Notes: generated by a model from the sequence alone, not told the origin. DNA of 62,000 nucleotides from Prorocentrum cordatum (GCA_963575745.1 CAUYUJ010012669.1:973790-1035789), one strand, 5' to 3'. Counted from the stretch's first letter, positions 44,601-55,557 are shown. Program-made: numbers and translations.

Positions 44601-45712
44601 ATGATATCGAGAGGTACGCGGGCGCACGTCTCAAAAGAAACATCGTGACGTCGGATGTCTGGAGAGGGCGGAAGGCAAGACGTACATGACGGATGCTGAG
44701 GCGGCAGAAACGACGACGGCGGGGACGGGGAGGCGGAGGCAGAGGCGCAGCAGCGGGAGGCGGGAGGCGGGAGGAGGGAGGAGGGAAGAGGAGACAGGCG
44801 GGAAGCGGGAAGAGGGAGGCGGGAGAAGGAATTAGAGAGGTTGTGATTGGAGCCCCTGTGCTACGAAACGTCTCAGGTAGAACGGGCCAGACCATCTCGC
44901 GCGCAACATCTTCGAGCTTCGCACTGTGAGGATGGCTCAAGCGAAACGGGCCGGACCACCTCGCGAACGACATCTTGGAGCGCAGTATTGGAAGGATGTC
45001 TCAAACAAAACGGGCCGGACAACCTCTCGCACACGTTCTGACAACTCCACATCACACTCGCTTCCCGCCAGGTCCTCTCCTGCAACTCCCTTCCTTCTCC
45101 CTCCTCCTCCTCCTCCTTCTCCTGCTCCTCCTCCTCCTCCCCCTCCTCCTGCCTGCTCCCTCATCCACATCCTCCTCCTCCTCCTCCTCCTCCTCTCCTC
45201 CTCCTCCTCCTCTCCCTTCCATTCTCCTTCTCCTCCTCCCCTCCTCCTCCTCCTCCTCCCTCCTCCTCCTCCTCCTCCTCCCCTCCTCCTCCACCTCCTC
45301 TTCATCCCGAACGGCATCTCGGAGCCAGAGTTGCGAGGATGTCTCCAGCGTAACGGGCTGGACCACCTCGCGCGCGGCATCTCGGACCCCAGAGTTGCGA
45401 CGATGTCTCGGGCGAAACGTGCTGCGAGGAAGTCTCAGGCGAAACGGGCCGGACCACCTCGAGCGCGGCGTCTCAGAGCTCCGAGTTGCGGGGGCCTCCT
45501 GGGGCCTCCTGGGGACCTCCTGGGGCTTTCTCCTGGACCTCCTGTGGCCTCCTGGACTCGCGCTTCCTGAAGCCTCTTGGGGCTCCCAGGGGGGGATATC
45601 TAACATGTGGCCGCTTGGGCCCCTCAAAATGGGGGCACAAGAGCAGGAAAAATCAACGAATCGACACCGGATGTCTATTAACTTGACACGTTCTGATAGG
45701 GGGCCTCCTGGG

Positions 45713-45908
45713 GTTATGTTGTCCCCATCCTACTTAAGGACCGCATCTCAGAAATAACTTCGAGCACCCGGAAAAGTGTCGAGAGAGTGTCGAAACAATG
45801 TCGGGCGAGTGTCTCCCAGGGCCCGATACGTGAAAACCTCGAGTTTCGGTATTTGAGTTGGTGCTCGAAATTCTTTCTGGTGGTCAAGGCTAAAGTAGGC
45901 TGGAACAT
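45713..45908 (+). mobile_element. GTTATGTTG ~195-bp repeat family, copy 3
   Basis: Present in the left palindrome arm only, between GGCCTCCTGGG repeats. The equivalent right-arm position (~48400-48235) lacks it, so it was inserted after the inverted duplication or deleted from the right arm. Confidence 0.8.
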
Positions 45909-46012
45909 CACAATCCTGGGGCCTCCTGGGAGCCTCATGGGAATCTCCTGGGGACCCGCGGCCTCCTGGAGCTCTCTGGGGCCTCCTGGGGCTCCCAGGG
46001 AGGATATGTAAC

Positions 46013-47180
46013 ATGGGATCTTCTGGGCACCCAGGCTGGACCACCTCTCGCGCGGCATCTGGGAGCTCAGAGATGCGAGAATGTCTTGAGCGAAACGGGC
46101 CGGACCACCTCGCGCACGGCATCTCAGAGCTTAGAGTAGCGAGGATGTCTCAGGCGCAGACGGGCCAGACCACCTCGCGCAGGGCATCTCAGAGCTCAGA
46201 GTTGAGAGGATGTCTCAGGCGAAACGGGCTTGACCACGTCGCGCGCGGCATCTCTGAGGTCAGAGTTGCGAGGATGTCTCAGGCGAAATGGGCTGGACCA
46301 CCTCTTGCGCGGCAGCTCAGAGCTTAGAGTTTGGAGGATGTCTCAGGCGAAATGGGCCAGACCACCTCTTGCGCGGCATCTCAGAGCTGAGAGTTTGGAG
46401 GATGTCTTAGACGAAACGGGCTGGGCCACCTCTCGCGCGGCATCTCGACATGCATAAGTGCGAGGATGTCTCAAGTGAAACGGGCGGGACCACCTCTTGG
46501 GCGGCATCTCGGGGCTCAGACATTGGAGGATGTCTCAAGCGAAACGGGCCGGACCACCTCTCGCGCGGCATCAGTCTCAGGCAAAAACAGGCCGGACCAC
46601 CTCGCGCACGGCATATCAAGGCTCAGAGTTTGGAGGATGTCTCAAGCAAAACGAGCCGGACCACCTCTTGCGCGGCATCTCGGAGCCCAGAGTTCCGAGG
46701 ATGTCTCAGGCGAAATGAGCTGGACCACCTTCTGCGCGGCATCTCAGAACTCAGAGTTGCGAGATAGTCGCAGGCGAAACGAGCCGGACCACCTCGCGCA
46801 CGGCATCTCAGAGCTTAGAGTTTGGAGGATGTCTCAGGCGATACGGGCCGGACCACCTCGCGCAGGGCACCTCAGAGCTCAGAGTTTGGAGGATGTCTCA
46901 GGCGATACGGGCCGGACCACCTCTCGCGCGGCATCTGGGAGCTGAGTTTGGAGGATGTCTCAGGCGAAACGGGCCGGACCACCTCTCGCGCGGCATCTGG
47001 GAGCTCAGAGTTTGGAGGATGTCTCAGGCGAAACGAGCAGGACCACCTCTCGCGCGGCATCTGGGAGCTCAGAGTTTGGAGGATGTCTCAGGCGAAACGG
47101 GCCGGACCACCTCTTGCGCGGCATCTCGGAGCTCAGAGTTTGGAGGATGTCTCAGGCAAAACGTGCCGGGCCACATCTCT
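46013..47180 (+). repeat. 64-bp tandem array, left arm (~18 units)
   Basis: The unit contains GAGGATGTCTCAGGCGAAAC, GGGCCGGACCACCTC and GCGCGGCATCT..GAGCTCAGAG. The period is 64 bp, so consecutive units cycle through all three frames; every frame is largely free of stops and reads as a 64-residue superperiod. Single diverged units also occur at 44870-45020 and 45320-45480. Confidence 0.95.
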
Positions 47181-47260
47181 GCTTTGATTTCCCTCGGCCG
47201 GAGTTAGCTTCTATCACAACAGCACCCCGTTCAGCAAGCTGTTTGGGGAAAAACTTGGTG
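47180..47260. repeat. Palindrome spacer related to 44170-44245
   Basis: Contains CACCCCGTTCAGCAAGCTGT and GTTAGCTTCTATCACAACA, the inverted copy (~93%) of sequence at the edge of the outer repeat. Confidence 0.85.
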
Positions 47261-47264
47261 GTCC

Positions 47265-48215
47265 GGGACGTTTCGCCTGAGACATTCTCGCAACTCTCGT
47301 TTCTGAGTTGTCCGGGATTGGGCGTTTCGCGTGAGACATCCTCCAAACTCTGAGCTCCCAAATGCCGCGCAAAGGGTGGCCAGGCCCGTTTTGCCTGAGA
47401 CATCCTCCAAACTCTGAGCTCCGAGATGCCGCGCAAGAGGTGGTCCGGCCCGTTTCGCCTGAGACATCCTCCAAGCTCTGAGCTCCCAGATGCCGTGCGA
47501 GAGGTGGTCCGGCCTGTATCGCCTGAGATATCCTCCAAACTCTGAGCTCTGAGATGCCGCGCAAAAGGTGGTCCAGCCCTTTTCGCCTGAGACATCCTCG
47601 GAACTCTGGGCTCCGAGATGCCGCGCAAGTGATGGTCCGGCCCGTTTCGCCTGAGACATGCTCCAAACTCTGAGCCCTGATATGCCGTGCGCGAGGTGGT
47701 CCGGCACGTTTTGCCTGAGATATCCTCGCAACTCTGCGCTCTCTGATGCCGCGCGAGAGGTGGTCCAGCCCGTTTCGCTTGAGACATCCTCCAAACTCTG
47801 AGTCCTGAGATGCCGCGCAAGAGGTGGTCCGGCCCGTTTCACTTGAGACATCCTCGCACTTTTGCATTCCGAGATGCCGCGCGAGAGGTGGTCCGGCCCG
47901 TTTCGTCTGAGACGTCCTCGAAACTCTGAGCTCTGAGCTGCCGCGCAAGAGGTGGTCCAGCCCATTTCGCCTGAGACATCCGCGCAACTCAGACCTCGGA
48001 GATGCCGCGCGCGACGTGGTCCAGCCCGTTTCGCTTGATACATCCTCGCAACTCTGAGCTCTGAGATGCCCTGCGCGAGGTGGTCTGGCCCGTCTCGCTT
48101 GAGACATCCTCGCATCTCTGAGCTCTGAAATGCCGTGCGCAAGGTGGTCCGGCCCGTTTCGCTCAAGACATTCTCGCATCTCTGAGCTCCCAGATGCCAC
48201 GCAAGAGGTGGTCCA
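47265..48215 (-). repeat. 64-bp tandem array, right arm (~15 units)
   Basis: Same unit as the left array in opposite orientation, with fewer copies. The two arrays have therefore changed copy number separately since duplication. Confidence 0.95.
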
Positions 48216-49479
48216 GCCTGGGGGCCCAGAAGACCACATGTTACAGATCCCCCTGGAACCCTGGGGACCCCAGGAGGCCCCAGAGAGCTTCAGGAGGCCG
48301 CAGGACGCCCAGGACAGGCCCCAGGGGCCCCCAGGAGATTCCCAGGAAAGCCCCAGGAGGCCCCAGGAGGCCCCTTATCAGAACGTGTCAAATTAATACA
48401 CATCTGGTGTCGATTCGTTGATTTTTCCTGCTCTTGTGCCCCCCCCGCCATTTGGGGGGGCCCAGACGGCCACATGTTAGATATCCCCCCGTGGGAGCCC
48501 CAAGAAGCTTCAGGAAGCCCCAGGTGGGGTCCAGGAGGCCACAGGGGGCCCAGGAGGAAACCCCAGGAGGTCCCCAGGAGACCCCAAAAGGCCCCAGGAG
48601 GCCCCCGCAACTCGGAGCTCTGAGACGCCGCGCTCGAGGTGGTCCGGCCCGTTTCGCCTGAGACTTCCTCGTAGCACGTTCCGCCCGAGACATCGTCGCA
48701 ACTCTGGGGTCCGAGATGCCGCGCGCGACGTGGTCCAGCTCGTTTCGCTGGAGACATCCTCGCAACTCTGGGCTCCGAGATGCCGTTCGGGATGAGGAGG
48801 AGGAGGAGGAGGAGGAGGAGGAGGAGGAGGAGGAGGTGGAGGTGGAGAAAGAGGAGGAGGAGGACGAGAAGGAAAAGGAGGAGGAGATGGAAAGGAGAAG
48901 GAGGAAGAGGATTTGGATGAGGGAGCAGGCAGGAGGAGGGGGAGGAGGAGGAGGAGGGAGAAGGAAGGCAGTTGCAGGAGAGGACATAACAGGAAGCGAG
49001 AATGATACGTGGACTTGCAAGAACGCGTGCGAGAGGTTGTCCGGCCCTTTTCGTTTGAGACATCCTTCCAATACTGCGCTCCAAGATGTCGTTCGCGAGG
49101 TGGTCCGGCCCGTTTCGCTTGAGCCATCCTCGCAGTGCGAAGCTCGAAATTGTTGCGCGCGAGATGGTCTGGCCCGTTCTTCCTGAGACGTTTCGTAGCA
49201 CAGGGACTCCAATCACAACCTCTCTCATTCCTCCTCCTGCCTCCCTCTTCCCGCTTCCCGCCTGGCTCCTCTTCCCTCCTCCCTCCTCCCGCCTCCCGCC
49301 TCCCCCCGCTGCAGCACCTCTGCCTCCGCCTCCCCACCCCCGCCGTCGTCGTTTCTGCCGCCTCAGCATCCGCCATGCGCGCCCTGCCTTCCGCCCTCCC
49401 CAGACATCCGACGCCGCGATTTTTCTTTTGAGACGCGCGCCCGCGGACCTCGATGTCATCCCCGGGACTGGTTCTTTGT

Positions 49480-50724
49480 CAGGGCTCTTTGTTGTGACCC
49501 CAGGGGCGCCCGAAACGGGCCTCTGGAGACTCTTTCTCCCTGCTCTCGGCGCTCTCCTCGCGCTAGGAACTGTCGCGGAACGCGCGCTGGCGAACCTCGC
49601 GCCTGAGGTGGTCCATCTGGTGCGTCTTGCAGCGACCCCCCAAATCCTTCGACCCCCCCGCTGCTATGCAGAGCGTCTAGGATCCTCTCCAAGGCTGCAA
49701 TATCCAACTGCTTGCCCCCGATGTGGACACTGGGCTCAAAGCCCGCCGGGAACTACACGAAACCCTCGCTGACGGCGTCGGCAAAGTCGGAGGGGCCAGG
49801 AGACGCGCGCAAGGCCCGCAAGAGGAAAAACGTCGCAAACGGAATCTTTCGATTTGCGCATGAACGGCAGGTTCGCGTTGTGTCGACGAGGCGCAGACGC
49901 CAGCGCGGGAGCGCGAGGTTGAAGGCCAATGGCGACCCGTTGGGGGCAACAGTCAGACAGACACGAGCGTTCAAGGTTCAAGGATCCACGCGGTGACAGA
50001 CACCAGCGCGCAAGTCCTCGCAACGCGAACTTGCCGACACATATGAAAAGGAACTCGTCGGCCTCGGCCTTGTTCGTGTGCTCGTCGCACCACAGCCGAT
50101 GCTTCCGCTCAGCCTTCCCGTCCGTGGTGGCACGCCCGTGCACCTGGTGTGGCCTCGATGCTCGCGGCACCGGCTCTGCAGCCAGGGACAGCGTTCTTGG
50201 TGTACCCACCGCTTGTCCCGCAGATGGCTCGGCACTTGAACGACTGAACAAACGCAGCGAGTCTTGCGACTTCGCCACGTCCGCCCTGCCAGAGCATCCC
50301 GCGAGCTGTCCAAAGACACTGACGGTCGACATGGGGTCCCGCCGTGAGCTGCACGAACATCTTGTCATCCCTCTTCTTGGCATTGGCCCAGCGATCCCAG
50401 GAACTATCGAGTTCATCAGCTGCTTAAAAGTAGGGGCCTGGGTGGCCATCTTGGTGCGCTTCAGCTCCATCGCCAGGCCTTCCGCTGTGCGACCGCGCGT
50501 GCGGCTTCGCTGCGCTGCCTGCCGCAGCTTGGTGTACGTCTTGACCGCGCCCACCACGCCAGAGAATCGGTGAACGCTCTACCCACCAGCCCTCTTGGCA
50601 ATGACGGTTGCGGACCTTTTGGAGCGCCCTTCCCCAGTTCTCGAGCCGGAACGGTTACCATCCGTAGCCGTTCTGGTTCAAGAGCTGGGGTGGGTGCTTC
50701 GGGCTCCGCAGTCGTCATGGCCAA
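49480..50724 (-). pseudogene. Unrecognised protein, left copy of head-to-head pair
   Basis: Diverged copy of the gene on the other arm. It begins at an ATG at 50724 (MAMTTAEPEAP...), shifts frame near 50550, and continues with KTYTKLRQA, GRTAEGLAMELKR, GQLAGCSGRADVAKSQDSL, EPVPRASRPHQVHGRA and KHRLWCDEHTNKAEADEF. Past ~49700 it continues as AALERILDALHSS and ARQFLARGE and then degenerates; the segment equivalent to VRQHVFCGMTASA is damaged. I do not recognise the family: no signal peptide, membrane segment or known catalytic motif is evident. The conserved CDExTNKAxADEF and RPxQVHGRA strings would be good search seeds. Confidence 0.5.
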
Positions 50725-51721
50725 GAGGGCGGCTGGGCAGAATGTTCACCGGTTCTCTCGCGTGGTGGGCGTCGTCAAGACGTACACCAAGTTGCGGCAG
50801 GCAGTGCGGCAAAGCCGCACGCACGGTCGTACCGCGGAAGGCTTGGCGATGGAGCTGAGGCGCACCATGATGGCCATCGAGGTTCCTATTTTGAATCAGG
50901 TAGTGAAGCTCGCTATTCCTCGGAATCGTTGGGCCAATGCCAAGAAGAGGGATGACAAGATGTTTGTGCAGCTCACGGCGGGATCCCATGTCGACCCCAG
51001 TGTCTTTCGGCAGCTCGTTGGATGCTCTGGCAGGGCGGCCTTTGCGAAGTCGCCAGACTCGCTGCGTTCGTTCATACATGAGTCGTTCAAGCGCCGTGCC
51101 ATCTGCGTGACGAGCGAACGGTATAGTAAGAACACTCTTCCTGCGGAGCCGGTGCCGCGAGCATCCAGGCCATACCAGGTGCACGGGCGTGCCAGCCACC
51201 ACGGACGAGAAGGCTGAGCGGAAGCATCGGCTGTGGTGCGACGAGTACACGAACAAGGCCGGGGCCGACGAGTTTCCTTTCACATCTCATACAAGTGTAA
51301 ACTCAACGAGTCCGTTTTGCGACGCTTTTTCTCTTGCGGGCCTTTCACTCGTCTCCTGATCCTCTCCGACGTTGCCGATGCCGTCGGCGAGGGCTTTGTG
51401 GAGTTCCCAGCGGGCTTCGGGCCCGGGGTCCATATCGGGGGCAAGAAGTTCGATGCTGCAGCTTTGGAGCGGGTCCGCGACGCTCTGAATAGCAGCGGGG
51501 AGTTTCGAAGGATTTGGGGGGGTCGTTGCAAGACGCACCAGATGGGCCAACTGATTTGCAAGGTTCGCCAGCACGTGTTCTGCGGCATGACGGCCAGTGC
51601 CGCGAGACAGTTCCTGGCGCGCGCAGAGCGCGGCGACAACAAGGAGACGGAGGAGCTGTGCTGGACACTCGCTGAATTCGGGGCTCGCCCGGGGGTGGGC
51701 CGCGCATGCAAGGTGGGGTAA
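50595..51721 (+). pseudogene. Unrecognised protein, right copy of head-to-head pair
   Basis: The best frame runs without a stop from 50570 to 51217 and again from 51233 to 51721. Segments are KTYTKLRQAVRQSRTHGRTA, KKRDDKMFVQLTAGSHVDPS, FRQLVGCSGRAAFAKSPDSL, FKRRAICVTSERY, then after a one-base frame change near 51205 KHRLWCDEYTNKAGADEF, and after a second near 51285 VLRRFFSCGPFTRLL, GEGFVEFPAGFGPGVHIGG, ALERVRDALNSSG and HQMGQLICKVRQHVFCGMTA. Agreement with the left arm shows one ancestral protein of roughly 370 residues. Two compensating frameshifts suggest a pseudogene or read errors. Function unknown. Confidence 0.55.
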
Positions 51722-51959
51722 AAAAATCAGATCTGCTCTTCCCTATTGGTTCGCCCTCTGCCGTCCTTGCCTTTGAATCGTCCTTCTCCGTTTCGTCCCG
51801 CCCTGCCTCCCTTGCTATTCCTCCTCCAGTCCCTCCTTGCTGGGCTTGCGTCGTTGCGACCAATTGATCATGGGGACGGCTCAGTTCCCTGGGACGGTCT
51901 TCGACCTGCTACTGCCGTCGCCGTTGTCGTCGCGAGGGGCCTGGGCCAATTGAGCAAGA

Positions 51960-52135
51960 GGAGATGGGGTACGGAGAGGAGGAGGAGGAGGAGGAGGAGG
52001 AAGAGGAGGAGGAGGAGGAGGAGGACGAGGACGACGACGACGATTAGGACGAGGTGGGGGATGAGAGGGTGGATGCGGTGGATTATGAAGAGGAGGAGGA
52101 GGAGGAGGAGGAGGAGGAGGAGGCTGGCTCGCGGC
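51960..52135. repeat. (GAG)n tracts
   Basis: Two GAG-rich stretches separated by GACGAGGACGACGACG sequence. Confidence 0.9.
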
Positions 52136-52189
52136 GCGGCTGCGCCAGCCCTCAGCGTCATGCCAGCCGAAGTGGGATTCGTCGGAACT

Positions 52190-52262
52190 TGTCTCTCTCT
52201 CTCTCTCACTCTCTCTCTCTCTCTCCCCCTCTCTCTCTCATTTTCTCTCTTTCCCTCTCGGC
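52190..52262. repeat. (TC)n microsatellite
   Basis: CT dinucleotides interrupted by CCCC and ATTTT. Confidence 0.9.
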
Positions 52263-52269
52263 TTCTGCG

Positions 52270-52780
52270 GAGTGTGGATGAGTGCCGAGGAGCCCAAGGA
52301 GTGCGAGGGGGTGCCAAGGAGTCTGGAGGAGTGCGGGGGAGCGCCGAGGAGGAGTGCGGAACAGTGCCAAGGAGGGCCGAGGGTTGTGGAAACAGTTCCA
52401 AAGGAGTACCGAGGAGTGCAAAGGAGTGCCGAAGAATGACGAGGATTGCCAAGGACAGCCGAGGACTGCCGAGAAGTGCGGAGGAGTGCTAAGGACTGCC
52501 GAGGACTGTCGGAGGAGCGTGGGGTGCTGAAGGTTTTGGACAGGGTTGCGGAGGAGAGCCGAGAAGTGCGGAGGACTGCGGAGGAGTGCCCAGGAGTGCC
52601 GAGGAGTGCCGATGGTTTTGGGGAGGAGTGCGGAGGAGTGCCGAGGAGTGGTTCGGAGGAGCGCCGAAGAGCCCGGAGGGGTGGGAAGGAGCGCCGAGGG
52701 TTGCGATGGTGCGGGGAGGAGTGTCGAGGATCGCGATGGACTGGAAATCAGTTGGGGTGCCGAGGAGTGCGATGGAATCA
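52270..52780. repeat. GGAGTGCCGA minisatellite
   Basis: Degenerate tandem units GAGGAGTGCCGAG / GAGGACTGCCGAG of 9-15 bp through about 500 bp. Confidence 0.85.
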
Positions 52781-52784
52781 AATC

Positions 52785-53970
52785 TCCTCGTCGATCTTCG
52801 CCGCGATCCAGGCCCCAGAAAATATTCGACGATCTTCACAGAGATCTCGGATCAAATGATCGCCGCGATCTCCGTCGCGATCGAGGCCCAAATATCCACG
52901 CCACCCTCCGCCGCGATCCAAGCCAGAATGGCGAGCTCCGCCGCGATCCAAACACTCCAACGCGCTCTTCGCGGCGATCCGGGCCAATATCTCGACTGCG
53001 ATTGCCTGTGTGATTCAGTCCAAAATCTTCACGGCGATCTCCGCAACGATCCAAGCCAACATCTCCACAGTGACTCTAGTCTTCACTGCGATCTCCACTG
53101 CGATGCAGGTCCAAATCTACACTGCAGTCTCCATTGCAAGCTAAGCGATCCAGGCCAAAATCTCCACCGCGATCCAGGCCAAGATCTCCACGGGGATCCC
53201 CGCCGAGATCCAGGTCAAAACCTCCACAGTGATCTCCCGCTGCGATCCAGACCCAAACATACAACCTGATCCAGGGCCGAATCTCAAAACGAACTAAAAT
53301 CTCGATGGCGATCTGTGCCGAACTCCTGGCCAACGTGTCCACGCTAAGCTTCGTCGCGATCCACACCGAAATCTCCAGAGCCATCTCCGCCGCGATCCAA
53401 CAAAGCATCATGGCTACTACACCCGAGATCCACAGGCCAACATCTCCACGGCGCACTCCGCCCCGGTCCATGCCCAAATTTCCACGTCGATCTCCACCGA
53501 AATCCTGGATCAAATGATCACCGCGATCTCCGTCGCAATCCAGGCCCAAATCTCCACGGCACCTTCCGCCGCGATGCAGCCCGAAATCTCCATGGCGACC
53601 CTCGCCGCGATCCAGGCATGAGACCGTCACGGCGACTCAGCCAAACCGCCAGGTCGAAATCTCACCAGAGATCTCCGTCGCGATTCAAGCCGAAATCTCC
53701 ACTGCGATCTCCGCGGCTCTCCGCTGCGATTCCCGCTGCACCGCGATCTCCGCTGCGATCTCCGCGGCGATGCAGGCCAAAATCTCCACGGGACCCTCCG
53801 CTGCGATCAAGGGAAAAAATTCTACGCCGATCCAGGCCAAAATCTCCACCGCGATCTCCACGCCAGTCTATATCCAAATCTCCGCGTCGATCTCCGCCGC
53901 GATCCGAGCCCAAAAACCTCATTTCGCTTTCCCCCAGATCCAGGATCAAAAGATCATCACCGCGATCTCC
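52785..53970. repeat. ~36-bp GATC-rich minisatellite, 1.2 kb
   Basis: The unit approximates CCGCGATCTCCGCCGCGATC plus CAGGCCAAAATCTCCA, giving about two GATC sites per unit. Unit length is near 36 bp, so frames stay open and read as Ile/Ser/Ala-rich 12-residue repeats. Copies diverge substantially. Confidence 0.9.
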
Positions 53971-53974
53971 GTCG

Positions 53975-54480
53975 AGATCCAGGCCGTCTGGAAGCTATAT
54001 TGGGCTCTCGGGGGCTTCTTTGGGCCATCTTGACAATCCAACGACCCGCGGGGAAACCGCTGCACACCCAGAGGGGGCGGGTACGGGGAGAGAGGAACAA
54101 CCTCTCCCCGAAGGTGAAGAAGGGGTATAGAAGGAGGGGGTTCGCTAAGCAACTCACGCCGCAAAGAGCTGGTGGCATTCGTAGATGCACAGCAGCCTGG
54201 CAGGTATGTGGTCCAGGTTCGAACGCGCACGGATCATTATTTTTGAAAGCCGAGCCCACGAAAACCCCCAAGACTTTCTACCGAACTTCCTGATGCCCTT
54301 TGCGCAGTCGAAAAACATGTCTATATGTTTGTTACATCAATACCGCTCGTCGGCGGTTGATCCGCCTGCCCCCTTCCAGTTGGCATGGAGGTCGCCGTCG
54401 CTGCAACAGTATTGAGCCATCGCTGCGGCGGTCTTCAACGAGACCTCCGACCAATACGCTCCTCCAGGGCAAGCGGGGCG
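53975..54480. other. No recognisable gene
   Basis: Unique sequence between the minisatellite and the right arm of the outer inverted repeat. Short open frames occur on both strands, without support. Confidence 0.4.
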
Positions 54481-54484
54481 ACAA

Positions 54485-54865
54485 GGGGGAACCATCACGA
54501 CATGCCCCCCCGCTTCCGCGCCCTCCCCCGCTTCCTCTTACAGTTGCTTCCGAGTTCACAGCATGGCGGTGGAGCCTCTGACAGTGCCGACCCGACAGCT
54601 TACTCGTCGACCAGGTGCGAGAGAGTACGACACCCTCTAGCGTTAGCTTCCCGATAGGCATGCGTCACACAAGTTTTCGTGTAAACATCTCATGTGCAAA
54701 TATCAGGTTATCATGTTCTACATGCCATGCCAGCCCGCACTGGACGGGCACGCAATCGACCTGGGAAAACCGCAGTGGGTTAAGCAAACCTGTTTGGGGA
54801 TACTGCACTCCGGCTATAATTTTTGACCACAGCCTCGGCTTCAAATGGGCTCCCCGACCCAGATC
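54485..54865. repeat. Outer inverted repeat, right arm
   Basis: Reverse complement of 44215-44600, ending after GGGATACTGCACTCCGGCTA and an AATTTTTGACCACAGCC stretch that is more diverged. Confidence 0.85.
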
Positions 54866-54869
54866 GAAG

Positions 54870-55380
54870 GTCTCGAAAGCCCGAGCCCCTTCTGAGCCCG
54901 AGGTGATCTGGGTCCCCCTCTCTCCCCCCCCCGAGACGTGGCCACGACCAGCTCCCACGGCGAAGCCCCCCCCTCCTTCCCTCCCTCCCCTGGCCGCCAG
55001 CTCCCCCCCAGAGAGCTGGCAGCGCCCGGCTCCCCCGGAGATCGGGAGCGGCCAAGAGGGGGGTGTCCAAGAGGGGGGGTGCAAATCATGACCGGCGGCA
55101 TGTGCGCGGCCCAGCGGGGGGGCCAGGGACGTAATGAAATAAGAAGAGGCGCCACGAAATCTGGGGAAATATCATGGCCCACGCCATGATATCCACCCCC
55201 CCTAGTCATCACCCCCCTCTTTTCCGCCCCCGAGGAGAGCTGGCCGCGCCCGGCCCCTCTCTCGCCCCAGCCGATCCTCCGCGCCGCCGCTCGGCGTACT
55301 CGGCGGCCCCTGGGCTCGGCCACGGCGCGCGCCGCCGGGCGAGCCAGGGCGACCGCTGAGGGCCGCTCTTTTGCGCTGCA
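54870..55380. other. No recognisable gene
   Basis: GC-rich sequence with a short inverted pair, TCATGGCCCACGCCATGATA near 55172, and CCCCC-rich interruptions. Confidence 0.4.
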
Positions 55381-55387
55381 GCCGGCG

Positions 55388-55557
55388 GGGGGAGGAGGAG
55401 GAGGAGGAGGAGGAGGAGGAGGAGGAGGAGGAGGAGGAGGAGGANNNNNNNNNNNNNNNNNNNNNNNNNNNNNNNNNNNNNNNNNNNNNNNNNNNNNNNN
55501 NNNNNNNNNNNNNNNNNNNNNNNNNNNNNNNNNNNNNNNNNNNNAGGAGGAGGAGGA
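55388..55557. other. (GAG)n microsatellite containing a 100-N assembly gap
   Basis: GAG triplets run up to and resume after N at 55445-55544. The gap is exactly 100 N, a conventional placeholder, so the true repeat length is unknown. Confidence 0.95.

Larger units (their letters stand above)
44595..49468. repeat. ~4.9-kb imperfect palindrome
   Basis: Left and right arms mirror each other in detail: GATGATATCGAGAGG (44598) against GACCTCGATGTCATCC (49447), CAGAAACGACGACGGCGG (44704) against CCGCCGTCGTCGTTTCTG (49339), a CTC tract (45085-45300) against a GAG tract (48793-48960), GGCCTCCTGGGG repeats on both sides, and the 64-bp tandem array in opposite orientation. A ~75-bp spacer (47180-47255) lies between the arms. 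The left arm additionally contains the GTTATGTTG element at 45713. Confidence 0.9.
49480..51880. repeat. ~2.2-kb palindrome centred at ~50660
   Basis: The arms meet with essentially no spacer. Near the centre, GGTTACCATCCGTAGCC has its partner across the axis, and the start regions of the two gene copies overlap on opposite strands (50595-50724). Arm identity is high near the centre (~88% by eye) and falls outward, with indels of up to ~160 bp. Confidence 0.85.

Noticed and set aside
46013-48215. CRISPR array
   Set aside because: The 64-bp units are contiguous and similar throughout, with no unique spacers; the context is eukaryotic.
54195-54240. GGTTCGAAC near 54216 as a tRNA gene
   Set aside because: No T-stem pairing and no upstream cloverleaf could be drawn.
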